Notes under the pieces: generated by a model
What the model was told of the DNA's origin: nothing
Database searches by the model: none
What the model saw: the letters and a program-made list of their open reading frames with translations, nothing else
Assembly (NCBI GenBank): GCA_024734495.1
Contig: JALMQS010000055.1
Location: 11,676,552 to 11,740,551, forward strand
Source of the DNA: Forficula auricularia
Lineage: Eukaryota > Arthropoda > Insecta > Dermaptera > Forficulidae
Reading direction: 5' to 3'
DNA length: 64,000 bases
Part shown: positions 1 through 10,375 of the stretch, piece by piece
Layout: each line of letters opens with the position of its first letter
Numbering within the stretch: position 1 is the first letter of the stretch
Made by a program: the position numbers and the translations under genes

Positions 1-765
1 AAAGAAAAAGAAAAAACATTAAATTATTTAGACCTTAAAATTAAAATTGAAGAAAATAAACACACATTCGAAATTTATAGGAAAGATATATCTACAGATA
101 CCGTAATTCACAACATGGCTTGTCGACCAATGTCACATAAATTAGCAGCATTCCATTCAATGATCCACCGTTTAAATAGTATCCCATTAAAGAAAGAGCA
201 TTTTTTAACAGAACTAGAGATAATCAAAGAAATAGCTATAAATAATGGTTATGAAAGCAATTTAATAGATCAAATATTAAAAGGTAAAATTCAAAAATCA
301 AATTTAAATTTAATCTATTCACAAAATTCCCAAATTAAAGATCTGCCAAAACTAATATTACCATATTATGGTAAGATGTCCGAAAGAATAAAGCATAAAT
401 TAAAATCTTTAGGGTACGCAACAATCTTTAGATCACCATATACATTAGGAAGTGAATTAAGTCAAATTAAAGATAAAATTCCGGAAAATGAAAAATCCGG
501 TGTATATAAATTGACATGCCAAGATTGCAATGCAACTTATATAGGAAAAACGGAAAGAAATTTATCTATTAGGATCAATGAACACAAGAGAGCCTACAAA
601 TTAAAATATGAAAATTATGCATTTGCAGGGCATTTAAATGCTAACAATCATAGTTTTCCAGATCAATCCAAAATTAAATTGATCAAAGAAGTCAATGACC
701 CCTTAATTCTTTCTTTAAAAGAATCCATTGAAATATTAAAATCCTTGGAAAAAAAGCCCAATTGA
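1..765 (+). CDS. Penelope-like element ORF, 3' part (RT tail plus GIY-YIG endonuclease), cut by window edge
   Basis: The frame is open from base 1 to a stop at 763-765, giving 254 residues; the start lies outside the window. The first ~60 residues (YLDLKI, YRKD, HKLAAFHSM, LNSIPL) match the post-catalytic part of Penelope-type reverse transcriptase. Residues ~167-205 form a GIY-YIG nuclease: GVYKL at ~167, a CxxC pair just after it, YIGKTER at ~180, then RINEHKR with the conserved Arg and His. PLE proteins reverse-transcribe their own RNA and nick the target with this nuclease. No frameshift is visible. It resembles the ORF at 23156-24463 but differs in most residues, so it is another family. 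It is a retroelement gene, not a host gene; whether it is active cannot be judged without the 5' part. Confidence 0.88.
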   Translation, partial: KEKEKTLNYLDLKIKIEENKHTFEIYRKDISTDTVIHNMACRPMSHKLAAFHSMIHRLNSIPLKKEHFLTELEIIKEIAINNGYESNLIDQILKGKIQKSNLNLIYSQNSQIKDLPKLILPYYGKMSERIKHKLKSLGYATIFRSPYTLGSELSQIKDKIPENEKSGVYKLTCQDCNATYIGKTERNLSIRINEHKRAYKLKYENYAFAGHLNANNHSFPDQSKIKLIKEVNDPLILSLKESIEILKSLEKKPN

Positions 766-1045
766 ATCTTTAAATGAAAAACTAGAAATTATCAATGACC
801 CTTTTTTAAAAACATTCCATTCATTCAGGTAAAACTCTTTAGAAAATACCTAAACAAAAGAGTAACCCAGATATTGATCCAGGTATATTCTAAACTCCCA
901 AGAAGAAACATGAAGAAAAAGACATTATATATTTTTCAAATTTTCTATGTATAAATCTTAATTTGTAACTAATTTGAAATATTTGTGATAGACTGATGAT
1001 GAAGGCTATGCCTTCGAAACTATAGTCTCTAGAAATAATTAAAAA
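766..1045 (+). mobile_element. 3' untranslated tail of the Penelope-like element
   Basis: Directly follows the PLE stop codon. It is AT-rich, carries no ORF, and holds a hammerhead-like core at 989-1031. PLE pseudo-LTRs are known to carry such motifs. The exact 3' end is not marked by a target duplication that I can see. Confidence 0.6.
989..1031 (+). ncRNA. hammerhead-ribozyme-like motif in PLE tail
   Basis: Conserved core CTGATGA at 993-999, then a 6-bp stem II (GAAGGC 1001-1006, loop TAT, GCCTTC 1010-1015), then GAAA 1016-1019, a very short stem III around TATA, and GTC at 1025-1027 as the cleavage triplet. TAGA (989-992) can pair with TCTA (1028-1031) as stem I. One extra T (1000) sits between the core and stem II. 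The short stem III is typical of PLE hammerheads. Catalysis is inferred, not shown. Confidence 0.6.
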
Positions 1046-1812
1046 TTATTTTATTTAAAAAACAGAAGACTCTCTCATTTTATTTTATTTTTAACCTAAA
1101 ATAAAAAAGTAAAGTATAAAAATGCAAAAATTAACCCCCCCCCCTATAAATAATTTTAAATGCCAGGTTGTATGGTAAAATCAAGTGGATGGCCACATCA
1201 GAACACGTCAGCTCAATTTTTTATCTTTAATTTATCTTTTATTCACTATATTTTAATAGTAATCATCCAAATCCTGTTAACCATTTTTGAGAATAAGATC
1301 CTTTATAAATCTATCTTAAAAAGTTCCATTGATTTTTTCTATCGTCCTCTCGAAAAATTTTCTGTGGCTCCAAAAGTTAACTCGATTCCGTAGAAAGAAC
1401 AAATTTCTTGGGAACCCCTTGCTTCTTATGCAACTTAACTAACAGTATAGGCGAGAATTAATCTATCCTAAAATCTAAAGGCGGCGCTGTTGTCTAACTA
1501 ATCCTCTTTCATCCTAATGAAATTAATATCTATTTCAAAATAAAGTTGTGTACGCCCCATACGACTTTCATTGACCTCTCTTTTTTTACCAACATAATAT
1601 ATAAATTACTTATTTTAATTAAATGAATTAGAATAGAATAGGAAAAATACAGCACCAAGGAAGCCACAGAATTTTTTTTTGTATTTTCATTTATATTTTA
1701 ATAAATTTTGATTTATATCAAAATAAAATAGTACTAATGAATGTTTTAGGCGACCAAAGGAAGGCAAAATAGAAGAAAGGTGTATTACAAAGATGTGTAG
1801 AAAAATACTATC

Positions 1813-1846
<34 letters not shown>

Positions 1847-2132
1847 GAAATGTGTGAATCATTTTAAAGTATGATTTTTTTCTGTCAAACTGTTTATGTT
1901 TCTCTCAGTGTGTGAGAATTCAGATACCAACGTCAACCCGAGAACGGAAGGTCGTGTAAAGTTCGTTCTGGTGCCTAAATTTTTGATTTGTTTCCTGATT
2001 TTTTAAAACAAAGAACTGATTAGATTTTGAGTTTTCTTGCAAACTGCTTTGTAGAAGTAAATAAATAAAAGCATGTAATAAATTTATCTCATAGTTTATT
2101 TGTTAAGTTTATAACACTTATTGTTGTAACTT
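1046..2132. other. no gene; dispersed repeat and homopolymers
   Basis: No supported gene. Holds a C-run at ~1135-1143, a segment at 1160-1215 (GCCAGGTTGTATGGTAAA, then GTGGATGGCCACATCAG) that recurs at 61091-61150 and in reverse near 49452 and 11372, and a 28-base A-run at ~1816-1843. The ~77-codon open frame at 1160 is carried by this repeat and shows no protein family. Confidence 0.6.
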
Positions 2133-2753
2133 GCTTCTTCTTCTTCTGGTGCCTATCCGCTCAGTGAATGTTGGCGATCATTTTGGCTGTGATTGTTTTA
2201 TTGACGGCGCCCCGAAACAACTCCAAGGAAGTCTTCCCGAACCATTGCCGCAGATTCTTTAACCATGATGTCCTTTTTCTCCCCGGTCCTCATCTACCGG
2301 CTATTTTCCCTTGAATAATAAGCTGCAGAAATTTGTATTTAGAGTTACGTAATATATGGCCGAAGTACGATAATTTTCTAATTTTGATGTTATTTATTAA
2401 TTCTTTATCTTTTTTCATTCTTCTTAAAACCTCTTCATTTGTAACTCCATCTATCCAACTTATTCTCAGGATTCGCCGGTATATCCACATCTCAAATGCC
2501 TGCACTCTATTACTTGTCGCTTCTTTAAGAGTCCAGGTCTCCATCCCATATAGAAGAACCGGAAACACGTAACATCTTACTAGCCGCATCCTCAAATCCA
2601 TACTGAGGTTGTGGCTGCACAGCAGAGGTCTTATTCGCTGGAATGCATTACGTGCCACTTCAATTCTCTGTTTGATTTCCACAGAGTGATCCCATTTATC
2701 ATTTATAGTGCAACCTAGGTATTTAATTTGTTGTACTCTCTCAAGAGGGTTGT
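2133..2753 (-). pseudogene. RTE-like LINE, C-terminal RT fragment
   Basis: Read on the minus strand this encodes the end of a non-LTR reverse transcriptase: YLGCTIND-like start near 2730, then VLLYGMETWTL, FEMWIYRRILRISW, TNEEVLRR and SYFGHILR, all typical of the RTE-like endonuclease/RT proteins common in insects. An open stretch runs 2682-2290; a stop then interrupts, and the frame continues as a recognisable tail (SWLKNLRQWFG, ELFRGAV) to a second stop near 2150. The 3' end is a CTT-repeat at ~2133-2148. The upstream RT core lies at 3774-4145, separated by an inserted segment. Decayed and inactive. Confidence 0.8.
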
Positions 2754-3773
2754 TAAGCTATTGCATAGCTTTTATCGCGGGCTTTGAGCGCGGTGACCGA
2801 TTCGAGAAATTCCGTAACGAAAATAACCTAACAATCCCCTCCAAGCGGCCAGCCGAAAGCCAGCGGAGTCGCCCGACTCTTGGCGGAGAGGCGCCTCGAG
2901 CGGGGGAGATGTCCTCCCCCGCCGCCGCCCACCACTCCTACACGAGACTCGAGCGACTCGACTGACAGGCGACCGGCGGATTTAAGAGGTGGGGAGGGGG
3001 CTTTCAAAGGATCTCATTATGGAGGGGATTTTAAAATTAAACGGGGGGGGGGGGGTTTCTTTTACAAAATTATAATTTATTATTTATCTTATTTTTTTAG
3101 AATACATTTAAATTATAAAATACAATTAAACTATAATAGTAAATAATATAAATGAATAATAAATAATTTTCTGGAGTAAAGAACAGTGGACAGCCGGTAC
3201 ATCTTTAAAAGAAAAATATATTTTAAATTGCATTTTAAAGTAAAAAACGCGGAATATAGAATATTTATTTTTTTTATTAACATTTATTTTAAATTTTTTT
3301 CAGACGGACATGAGACAACACCATGGGATTATTATTATTATTTGTATTTCCCATGCATTATGCTATTCAAATAAATAGGATTAAACAAAAATAATTATTA
3401 AGCTATTGCATATTAAGCTATTGCATAGCTTTTATCGCGGGCTTTGAACGCGGCGACCGAATCAATAAATTCCGTAACGAAAATAAACCTAACACCCCCC
3501 ACTCCGACCGGCACAGCGGTGCGGCGTTGAAAGCATCGTCTAACGTCGTTTCAGTTCGGCAGACTTCGACACGGTGTTTGTGTGCGTGCGACTAGACGTA
3601 TGCGTGTAGACTATACGAAGCTCGCACGGATCGAGACGAGCTGTTCCGAAATCGGACGAATACGTAAGCAGCTGTTTGTGAAAAAATATTGCATAAATAT
3701 TATAATTGCATAAGTTGATAAAAAATGCTATGCAATAGCTTTACCGCGGCAGTTCCCGAATGCCACACATCTA
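2754..3773. mobile_element. GC-rich insertion splitting the LINE
   Basis: This block separates two parts of one LINE RT. Its left boundary is CTATTGCATAGC, followed by a segment (TTTTATCGCGGGCTTTGA) that recurs at ~3417-3510 over about 95 bases. It ends near GCTATGCAATAGC at ~3728, the reverse complement of the left boundary motif. Much of it is CpG- and GC-rich (2780-3000, 3490-3670), unlike its surroundings. I see no protein family; the ORFs at 2708-2965 and 2880-3146 are low-complexity. It may be LTR or 5'-UTR material of another retroelement. The class is unresolved. Confidence 0.5.
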
Positions 3774-4145
3774 TTTTTTTTGCTAACTTTTAGTCCGGTG
3801 TCATAGGGGTTTATCTTCTTACTGATGACCATATATATTGTTTTGGCCACATTCAGTTTTAGCCCATACTCTTCACTCACGACGGTTATTCTATTTAGCA
3901 GCCTGTGTAGATCTTTCAGAGTACTAGCTATTTACAGCATGTCGTCTGCATATCTGATGTTGTTGATGTTTATTCCATTCACCACGATTCCTCCATCCTG
4001 ATCTTCGAAAGCCTGTTTAAATATTTCCTCTGAATAAACATTGAAGAGGAGCAGTGATAGCACACACACCCGTCGGACTCCGCGCATTATGTCTACCTCT
4101 TCCGTAAGTTCACCCTCCACATTGACTTTTGCTTTCTGCATCCAT
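3774..4145 (-). pseudogene. RTE-like LINE, reverse transcriptase core fragment
   Basis: Minus-strand frame 4141-3932 carries RT hallmarks: RGVRRVCVLSLLLFNVYSEEIF (motif B region, normally RQGCVLSPLLFNLY) and the catalytic YADD near 3935. The frame continues past a stop with LNRITVVSEEYGLKLN and TIYMV toward 3780. It is the upstream continuation of the fragment at 2133-2753. Substitutions in the motif and in-frame stops mark it as dead. Confidence 0.8.
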
Positions 4146-4977
4146 TTGTAACTTTAAGTGTTGCAAAAAACAAGGTGGGATCCAAAGGTCATATGGTATG
4201 TATATATAGTATTATTGTAAATAAATAAAGTAACACAAGTGAGTTTGCAAAATTATAGAAGTGTCGTTTTTACGTTAGACATTGAAAAAAATTGAATAAA
4301 AAAATATAAAAAACATTTATAATAGAATTTTGAAAAACTTATCCTAATATACCCAATATTATGTTGAACATATGTTGCCTAACTGTAAGGCGTCCTTTAA
4401 GAAGACATGATAAGCAGAAAAGTTAACAAACGCCCGGAAGATAAATCTTGAGACCACTTGTCATTTCTCCTACGAGATTCAACTGATACAATTGTCCCCC
4501 AATCCTGCTCATCAATCAATTCCAGTGGAATATAAATAGCAAACACTGCTAGAATGCTACCCGAAAAAACCCTTCCAAATCCCATCGATTTATCTAACAA
4601 CTGCTTCTGCCTCCCCTAACGCACTTATGCTTTTCTTTTTTTAATTTTTTTGCTTATCTCTATTTGTATATTCACTAATCTTCATTCTAAAGACCGAACT
4701 GGCTTTCTGCGACTAGAGGTAAGATGGCTTAGAAACTGAAATAATTATTTATTAAATTTACATAATAAGTAGTAGATAGGTACTGTTTTTTTTTTTTTTA
4801 CTTTTTAATATACATATAAATACTATTTTCTTATTGTGTTTGCTTTATTTTTTATTTTATTTTTTTTTTATTAAATTTTACCTTTTTAATCTAAAAAATG
4901 TTTTCATTTTATATTTCTAAATTTGATTAAATTGATAAAGCAGGTTAAATACCCTAACAACATTTATACCTACATAT
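4146..4977. other. no gene; AT-rich with one short repeat
   Basis: No gene seen. The segment around 4157-4195 (GGTGGGATCCAAAG) is shared with ~32085-32125, so it is dispersed repeat DNA. The minus-strand open frame at 4397-4600 has no recognisable motif. Confidence 0.5.
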
Positions 4978-6045
4978 CAGTGGCGTGCGGCCCGTGAGTG
5001 CTGTAGATGCTGCGCATCCCTAAAATTCCAAACATTTAAAGTATTTTCATAAATATATAAGATCGACTTCAAAATTTCAGGAGCATCTTTAAATTTTCAA
5101 ATTATTATCCGTTATTTCAAATATTTCTATTGTGGGATTTCATTCTCCGCTCTTTCGCTGTGAAGTGCTTTTGAAAATAGGGATTCATTTTCGCCTTGAG
5201 AAAGACGTTTGCCGTCGGAGTCTTTCGATAAAATGACAGGTGAGCAGCAAGGACACGCCCCTTTTATAAAAGGATCGAGCGCGGGAAAAATTATCCATAC
5301 GTCACGTAAAACACGGGAAGAACTAACCAATCAGCTTAATTGATAAGTAGAGCTAATTAGGTTATAAAAGAAGCCAGCTCCTCGAAGCGAATTCAGTTGT
5401 TATCATTCAGTTGTAATGTGTGAGTTGCCTGAAACTCATTGAATAAGCAGCTCTCCGGGGTGATTGCGATCACCTTGGAACGATTTGAAACGAAGAAGTA
5501 ATTTGTATACACGTTCTGTAACGAAGAAGCAATAAATGAGGGCCTAGTGCCGTTATTTTGTTAAAAGTATATTTTCAACTGCCTAGTGCAAATTCTTATT
5601 TAAAATAGCATTTTCAACTGGCTCTAAGGCCGCCAATAGAGATTATCATCTCTGAAGATCATCTCCCATCCAAACCCGGCAAATCTCTTTCCAACTAACC
5701 CTTCGAGCCAATCATAATCAAAATCATCCATCATCTTAATCATTTCCTATACTATAAAAAATATTTTTTGTTTTGAAAAGTATATTGGTTCTCAAAATGA
5801 AATAAAATTGTGTAATAATTTCAAGGGGAATTAAAATGAATGATTTTTCCGAAAAGGGTGCGGGTAGAACGTTTGAAGTACCTACCTGGTATATCTTTCA
5901 GTTCAAGCATGTTAAAGACAAGTCCTGATGAGTGTTAGTCGAATAAGAATTGATCTCGCCGAGGAACTAGTAAAATAGTAATAGTACAAAAAAGGAATAA
6001 ATAAAGATGATTCGAGAATATTTGGACAAATCCATTTTAAAGAAA
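4978..6045 (+). repeat. dispersed repeat, copy 1 (starts CAGTGGCGTGCGG)
   Basis: Begins with CAGTGGCGTGCGG, a hAT-like terminus, and matches 33519-33930 along both parts (4978-5130 and 5756-6045). The two parts are contiguous in the second copy; here they are split by the LTR at 5131-5751. A CGCCACTG at ~7207-7214 could be the other end, but the flanking 8-mers do not match, so I leave the right end open. Confidence 0.65.
5131..5751 (+). mobile_element. solo LTR with 4-bp target duplication
   Basis: The 621-bp block starts TGTGGGATTT and is flanked by CTAT on both sides (5127-5130, 5752-5755). The paralogous copy at ~33600-33660 has the same flanking sequence with a single CTAT and no insert, so this is a clean insertion with a 4-bp duplication, as in Ty3/gypsy-type elements. 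Inside are promoter-like and 3'-end signals: TATAAAAG at ~5364, an initiator-like TCAGTTG repeat at ~5393-5412, and AATAAA at ~5531. No internal retroelement sequence flanks it, so it is a solo LTR left by recombination. It ends in TATA rather than the usual CA. Orientation is inferred from the TATA box. Confidence 0.7.
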
Positions 6046-7417
6046 AAAAATTGAACGATGTTAAGTTTTCGATTTTATTTTTTTAAATTTTTAATAAACA
6101 CTATACCTTTTTAAATTAAAATTAAAATTAATGAATTTCAAAATGAGATTAATCAATTTTGCATTGGAAATAATCAATTTCAAAATGGGATTAGTCATAA
6201 TAAAAATCGAGTTTACTCAATTGCAAATTGAAATTAAGTAATCTAAGATATTTTAAAATGTCCAAATTTAATTTAATTTCAAAAGGACTATTCCCAATTT
6301 GATATTGATTAATCCCATTTTGAAAATGATTATATATTCCCAAATACAAATTTGATAATTCACTGATTAAAGAATTAAAGTCAAAAAGCTACAAAAATAA
6401 AGTAAAAATTATATTAAACTATTTTTATAAATAAGTATCTCACTTATTCAAATTAAAATTTTAAAATTTTTCTAATAATGATACTTTTATGAATTTTATT
6501 TATTTATGAAACATTTTTTAAGGCTGTTAATAGATTACCTAATGTAATTTTTTTTCAATTTGAGTATGGGTAGGGTAAGAAAGTGCAGCGGCTTTGAAGG
6601 CAACCCCCGCCTCGGGTGTAGTTAAGTTAAGCCGGCGCGGATTATTTAACCATATAAAAAAAACGTGCATGCAATTTAGGTCTATTGAACCAATACTTAG
6701 AGAAAATGAACCACGTATCCGCCACTAATGAGGTCGAAATCTCCAAAAAGTGTTCCCTAATCGTCTTTGAGATTTATTGAATTTTACGCCCTCGCATGAA
6801 TTACAAGTCAACATTTTATATTCAAAATTAAACCGAGATCCGGTCCCAATCTGGCTAATATTTCCAATAATAAATTATTTAGAGATACAAGTTAACATTG
6901 ATTAACTTCCTTGCCTGCTAGTTCTATATGAGGGATGATCTTTAAATATGTAAGCACACATAACTCAGCGAGAGAGAGTCTACCCTTGGTTTTACACAGG
7001 TTCAGTTCGATAACCCAAAAATACCTATAAGTAAGTGATTAATTCTATATGTGATCTTAAAATAAAAGTACGGTCCTTCTCCATTTTACTGTATATAAAT
7101 CTTTACTTAGTTGTTTTAAGCCCGCTGCACACGGGCCTTTTTCCTTATCTGTTTTTTGGCTAGGAGCTTTGTTTTGCAATTTCGAACCCTGTCAGGATCG
7201 ATATGACGCCACTGATGGCTGTCTTTCTGACTAGCTTGCTTGATTTAAAAGATAGGACTTGTTCTATTTTCCTGGAATGCTTTTGAGTGGGAGCAACCAA
7301 ACAAAAAATTATTAAAAAAATCCTCGTGTATGGCGGCCATTATTCCCTAAAAAATTTGTATCTATCTACTAGAGATTAGAGTTTACACATTAAACTATTT
7401 CAAGTAGCTGTAAATAG
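6046..7417. other. no gene seen
   Basis: AT-rich sequence with a short GC-rich patch at ~6590-6640 and a stretch at ~7120-7215 that ends in GACGCCACTG. No coding or RNA signal that I can support. Confidence 0.5.
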
Positions 7418-8050
7418 CTAGCAGGTTACCGGTGGATGCGTTAGGACATCCCATTTCAGGCTCTTCAGCTTGCACAACGTCTTTTTCGAAACGTGTGGTC
7501 TGGCGTTGTCCTGATGAAAGATGACTCCCTCGCGATTTGACAAAATCGGACGTTTCTCTTTGATTTCTCGATTTAAATTGGTTAATTGGCGACAGTACTT
7601 GTCCGAATCAATCGTTTCGCCAGCAAGGAGAAGCTCAAAATAGATTATGCCCTTGCAATCCCACCAAACTGAGAGCATCACCTTCATCGTCTTCAAGGTT
7701 AAATTCTCCGCGCCGAAATTTAGCAAACCATTTTTCCACAGTTCGTTTAGCTGGTGCTTGGTTTTGATAAACATCTTGAATGTTTTTCACGGCTGCGGCA
7801 ACGTTTATTCCCTTCCAAAACTCGTAAAGCATAACATGCCGTAAATGCACTTTATCGATATTCATTTTTAAAGTGATATTTATCGAAGCAGTTTGTATGA
7901 AAACAAATGATTTTTTTTTTAAATGAAAGCTGAAGACGTGACCTTTCCAAGGATTTATAATATGTAGGAGTAGGCATTAATAAAAACACGTTACGACGCC
8001 CATAACTCCATCTATTGAAACTCCGCACGAGCTTTTGCACGCACCTATTA
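7418..8050 (-). pseudogene. mariner transposase remnant, internally deleted and 3'-truncated
   Basis: The minus-strand frame from 7865 gives a mariner N-terminus (HLRHVMLYEFWKG, then TVEKWFAKFRRGEFNLEDDEG), the helix-turn-helix region that binds the terminal repeats. It then jumps into the catalytic part (SVWWDCKGIIYFELL, ETIDSDKYCRQL, IFHQDNARPH) and stops after THPP at ~7430. The first catalytic Asp lies in the deleted middle. The second is in HQDNARPH. The third is lost with the 3' end. A 5' UTR and probable outer end (AATAGGTGCGTGC on the minus strand) sit near 8050. Non-functional. Confidence 0.85.
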
Positions 8051-9169
8051 ATATAAAACAGAAAAATATTCCACCCCACGTTATTTAAATTAAGAATTAT
8101 TGTCAATATGGTTGAATAATAAATACTTTTCTTTTTTGTTTTATTTAGTCAATGTGAAATCCTAAAAATGAACTCGACACCAGAAATATGTATATATATA
8201 TAGTCTTTCTCATAATCAATATTTCTTTTATTTGTGAAACCTAGTTTGTAGTCTAATTTTAGTTTTATTAAATATGTTTCACCTCGAACCAACTCCGTGC
8301 TTCCTGAAACATTTACAATCGAGTATTTTTGTATAGTTTTTATTTCCATTTTCGAAAAAAAGGTTAAGTAATTTCTCTTTGAAAAAGAACTTCTCGGAAA
8401 TATAGGTATATAATATATAAATAAATAAAAAAATGTTTAAAAAGAAATAAAGCAAGATTGTTACTTAACAGGAATCGACATAAAACAGAACGGATATTAC
8501 TTTAACTCTTTCACAAAAAAGTTAAGCCAAAGCAAGATTTCTTATTCAAAAAATTATAAAAAAAGAACCAAAATTTGAAAATTAAATAACTACCTAGAGT
8601 ATTGATTAAACGTGGATTGCCAATTATGGGGGGGGGGGGGGATAAGGCACAAAGACCTAATAAGAACTTAAATAAAACTATTATTTACAGAAAATATTTG
8701 TGCAAATCTATTGTTTTTTTTTTATCTTTTTTAATTAACATAAATTGGTTTTCATATATGTCTGTCTGTTTGTATGGATAGAGTATTTTTAATCGAATTT
8801 TTGACTTATTTCTACCGAGCTGATGTTTTTATGAAGTTTTGGAGGAATACCTATTTGTTGTCGAGATAATACAATAATTTCTTAAATTAATTGGACAAAA
8901 TATATTTCTGAAAGGGCAGACAAGAAAATAAATGTTTTTTTTATTATACTGTCGATGTTTCAATTTTTTTTTATTGTCTTAGTGAGTATCTTAGTGAGTT
9001 CAGCAATCTGCCTAAAAAGGTAATAAGCGTTTGTTATGACTTTTTATTACAAATATAAAATAATTAAAAATTAAAAAAAGAAATTATTTTCTAAATTTAC
9101 TGACATGTAGAGTATCCCTCCAGTGAGGCATCTCTCTTACAAAATCTTATTATATAATAGTTCATGGAT
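8051..9169. other. no gene; G-run and a recurring MFH-PTP start
   Basis: No gene supported. A 13-14 base G-run lies at ~8627-8641. At ~8273 ATGTTTCACCTCGAACCAAC resembles starts at 13677, 24469 and 48569 (see findings). Otherwise AT-rich and featureless. Confidence 0.45.
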
Positions 9170-9789
9170 TTTCTCAGTCTTCACCATCTAAGTCCTGAAG
9201 TCAGGTCGGATGGCTACAGACGCTTCAACCTGCGCACTTCACTGCTGGGGACATTTAGTCTGTTGGCAAACACATTAGGACGCACTAGCACTCTTTTGTT
9301 GTATTACTCACTGAAGCGATGTATGGCCTCCTTGACAGTTTCCAAAGGGATGTCATGTTGGATTATTTTGTTGGAGACGTAATAAGGCGCGTCTGCGATG
9401 ATACGAAATATTTTATTTTGGAACCTTTGTATGATTTTAATGTTGGAGATACTGGCTGTACCCCACAGCTGAATTCCGTAAGTCCAGACGGGCTTAAGAA
9501 TAGACTTGTAAAGTAATATCTTGTTATGCAAGGATGATCTTGATTTACGGCCAATAAGCCAATACATGTTGCTTAGTTTAAGTCCTAATTGCTTCCGTTT
9601 GGTCAATATATGTTTTCTCCAAGTAAGGCGGCGGTCTAAGTGAATGCAGAGGTATTTGGCATCTTCGGCTTGTGGGAGTTCACAGTTGTTGATTTTCACA
9701 GGAGGACATGTTTCTCTACGTAGTGTAAATGTGACGTGCGTTGACTTACTTTCATTGGCTTTAATACGACATACTTTTAAAAGTTTCAA
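9170..9789 (-). pseudogene. Jockey-like LINE, RT C-terminal fragment
   Basis: Minus-strand frame 9789-9304 (161 codons) reads as the thumb and tail of a Jockey-type reverse transcriptase: ESKSTHVTFTLR, KYLCIHLDRRLTWRKHI, NKILLYKSILKPVWTYGIQLWG and IQRFQNKIFRIIADAPYYV. A stop interrupts at ~9304, after which the expected tail continues (VRRLKRL) to ~9220. The RT catalytic core is absent, so this is a 5'-truncated copy, usual for LINEs. No poly-A or target duplication was identified with certainty. Confidence 0.88.
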
Positions 9790-9883
9790 ATAAACATTTA
9801 ATTTTTATCAAGTCAAACAATAGCTTTAATAACAGGTATTACGTTCTTCATTTTTGTTGTAAATATCCATAAAAAAAAACTTA

Positions 9884-10373
9884 CAGTGGGTGGCCAAATT
9901 ATTATAGTCAAATGATTTTTATCAAGTAAATTTATTTTATTCAAATTTTTCAAAAAAATTTAGTAGTCTAGTCTAATAACTCTTTTTGACTGGCCTGGCA
10001 ACTCACCAAACCTCAATAACCCGATCGAAAATGTATGGGCGGTCCTAAAAAGAGAAATTTGCAAAGATAAAATAATTACTAACACAAGGGACTTAATAGA
10101 AAATATTATTAAAGCATGGCACAAAAGGCCTGCACTTCAAAAAATAGCCAAAAAATGCATTGCCAGCATATGTATTGCTCGAAAGGGAGGATTCACTAAA
10201 TATTGAAATTGTATTTCGAATTGTATTTGTATTATTGAATTTTTATTGTCCTAAGCTAATAAACCTATAAAGATAACAATTGAAACGATATGAGTTTAAT
10301 ACTAGGCTAGACCCTTAAAAACGTATGAAAGATATAATTTTTCAAATGAGTATAATAATTTGGCCACCCACTG
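9884..10373 (+). mobile_element. Tc1-like short element with matching inverted ends and TA duplication
   Basis: The ends CAGTGGGTGGCCAAATTATT (left) and its inverse (right) match over ~27 bases with one mismatch, and TA flanks both sides (9882-9883, 10374-10375), as expected for Tc1/mariner. The 490-bp body encodes only the last ~74 residues of a Tc1-type transposase at ~9982-10206: LFDWPGNSPN, then PIENVWAVLKREI with the third catalytic Glu, and a C-terminal IARKGGFTKY. The usual SPDLNPIEN motif is altered. It is a deletion derivative that would need a transposase supplied from elsewhere. Confidence 0.85.
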
Positions 10374-10375
10374 TA

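Noticed and set aside
2708..3146. Two GC-rich open frames with poly-Pro/Gly
   Set aside because: Low complexity from the inserted GC-rich block and a G-run; no domain.
5127..5330. 67-codon minus-strand open frame
   Set aside because: Lies inside the solo LTR; no motif.
4978..7214. Complete hAT element with CAGTGGCGT ends
   Set aside because: The inverted match is only 9 bases and the flanking 8-mers differ (CTACATAT versus ATGGCTGT); the second copy does not confirm the right end.
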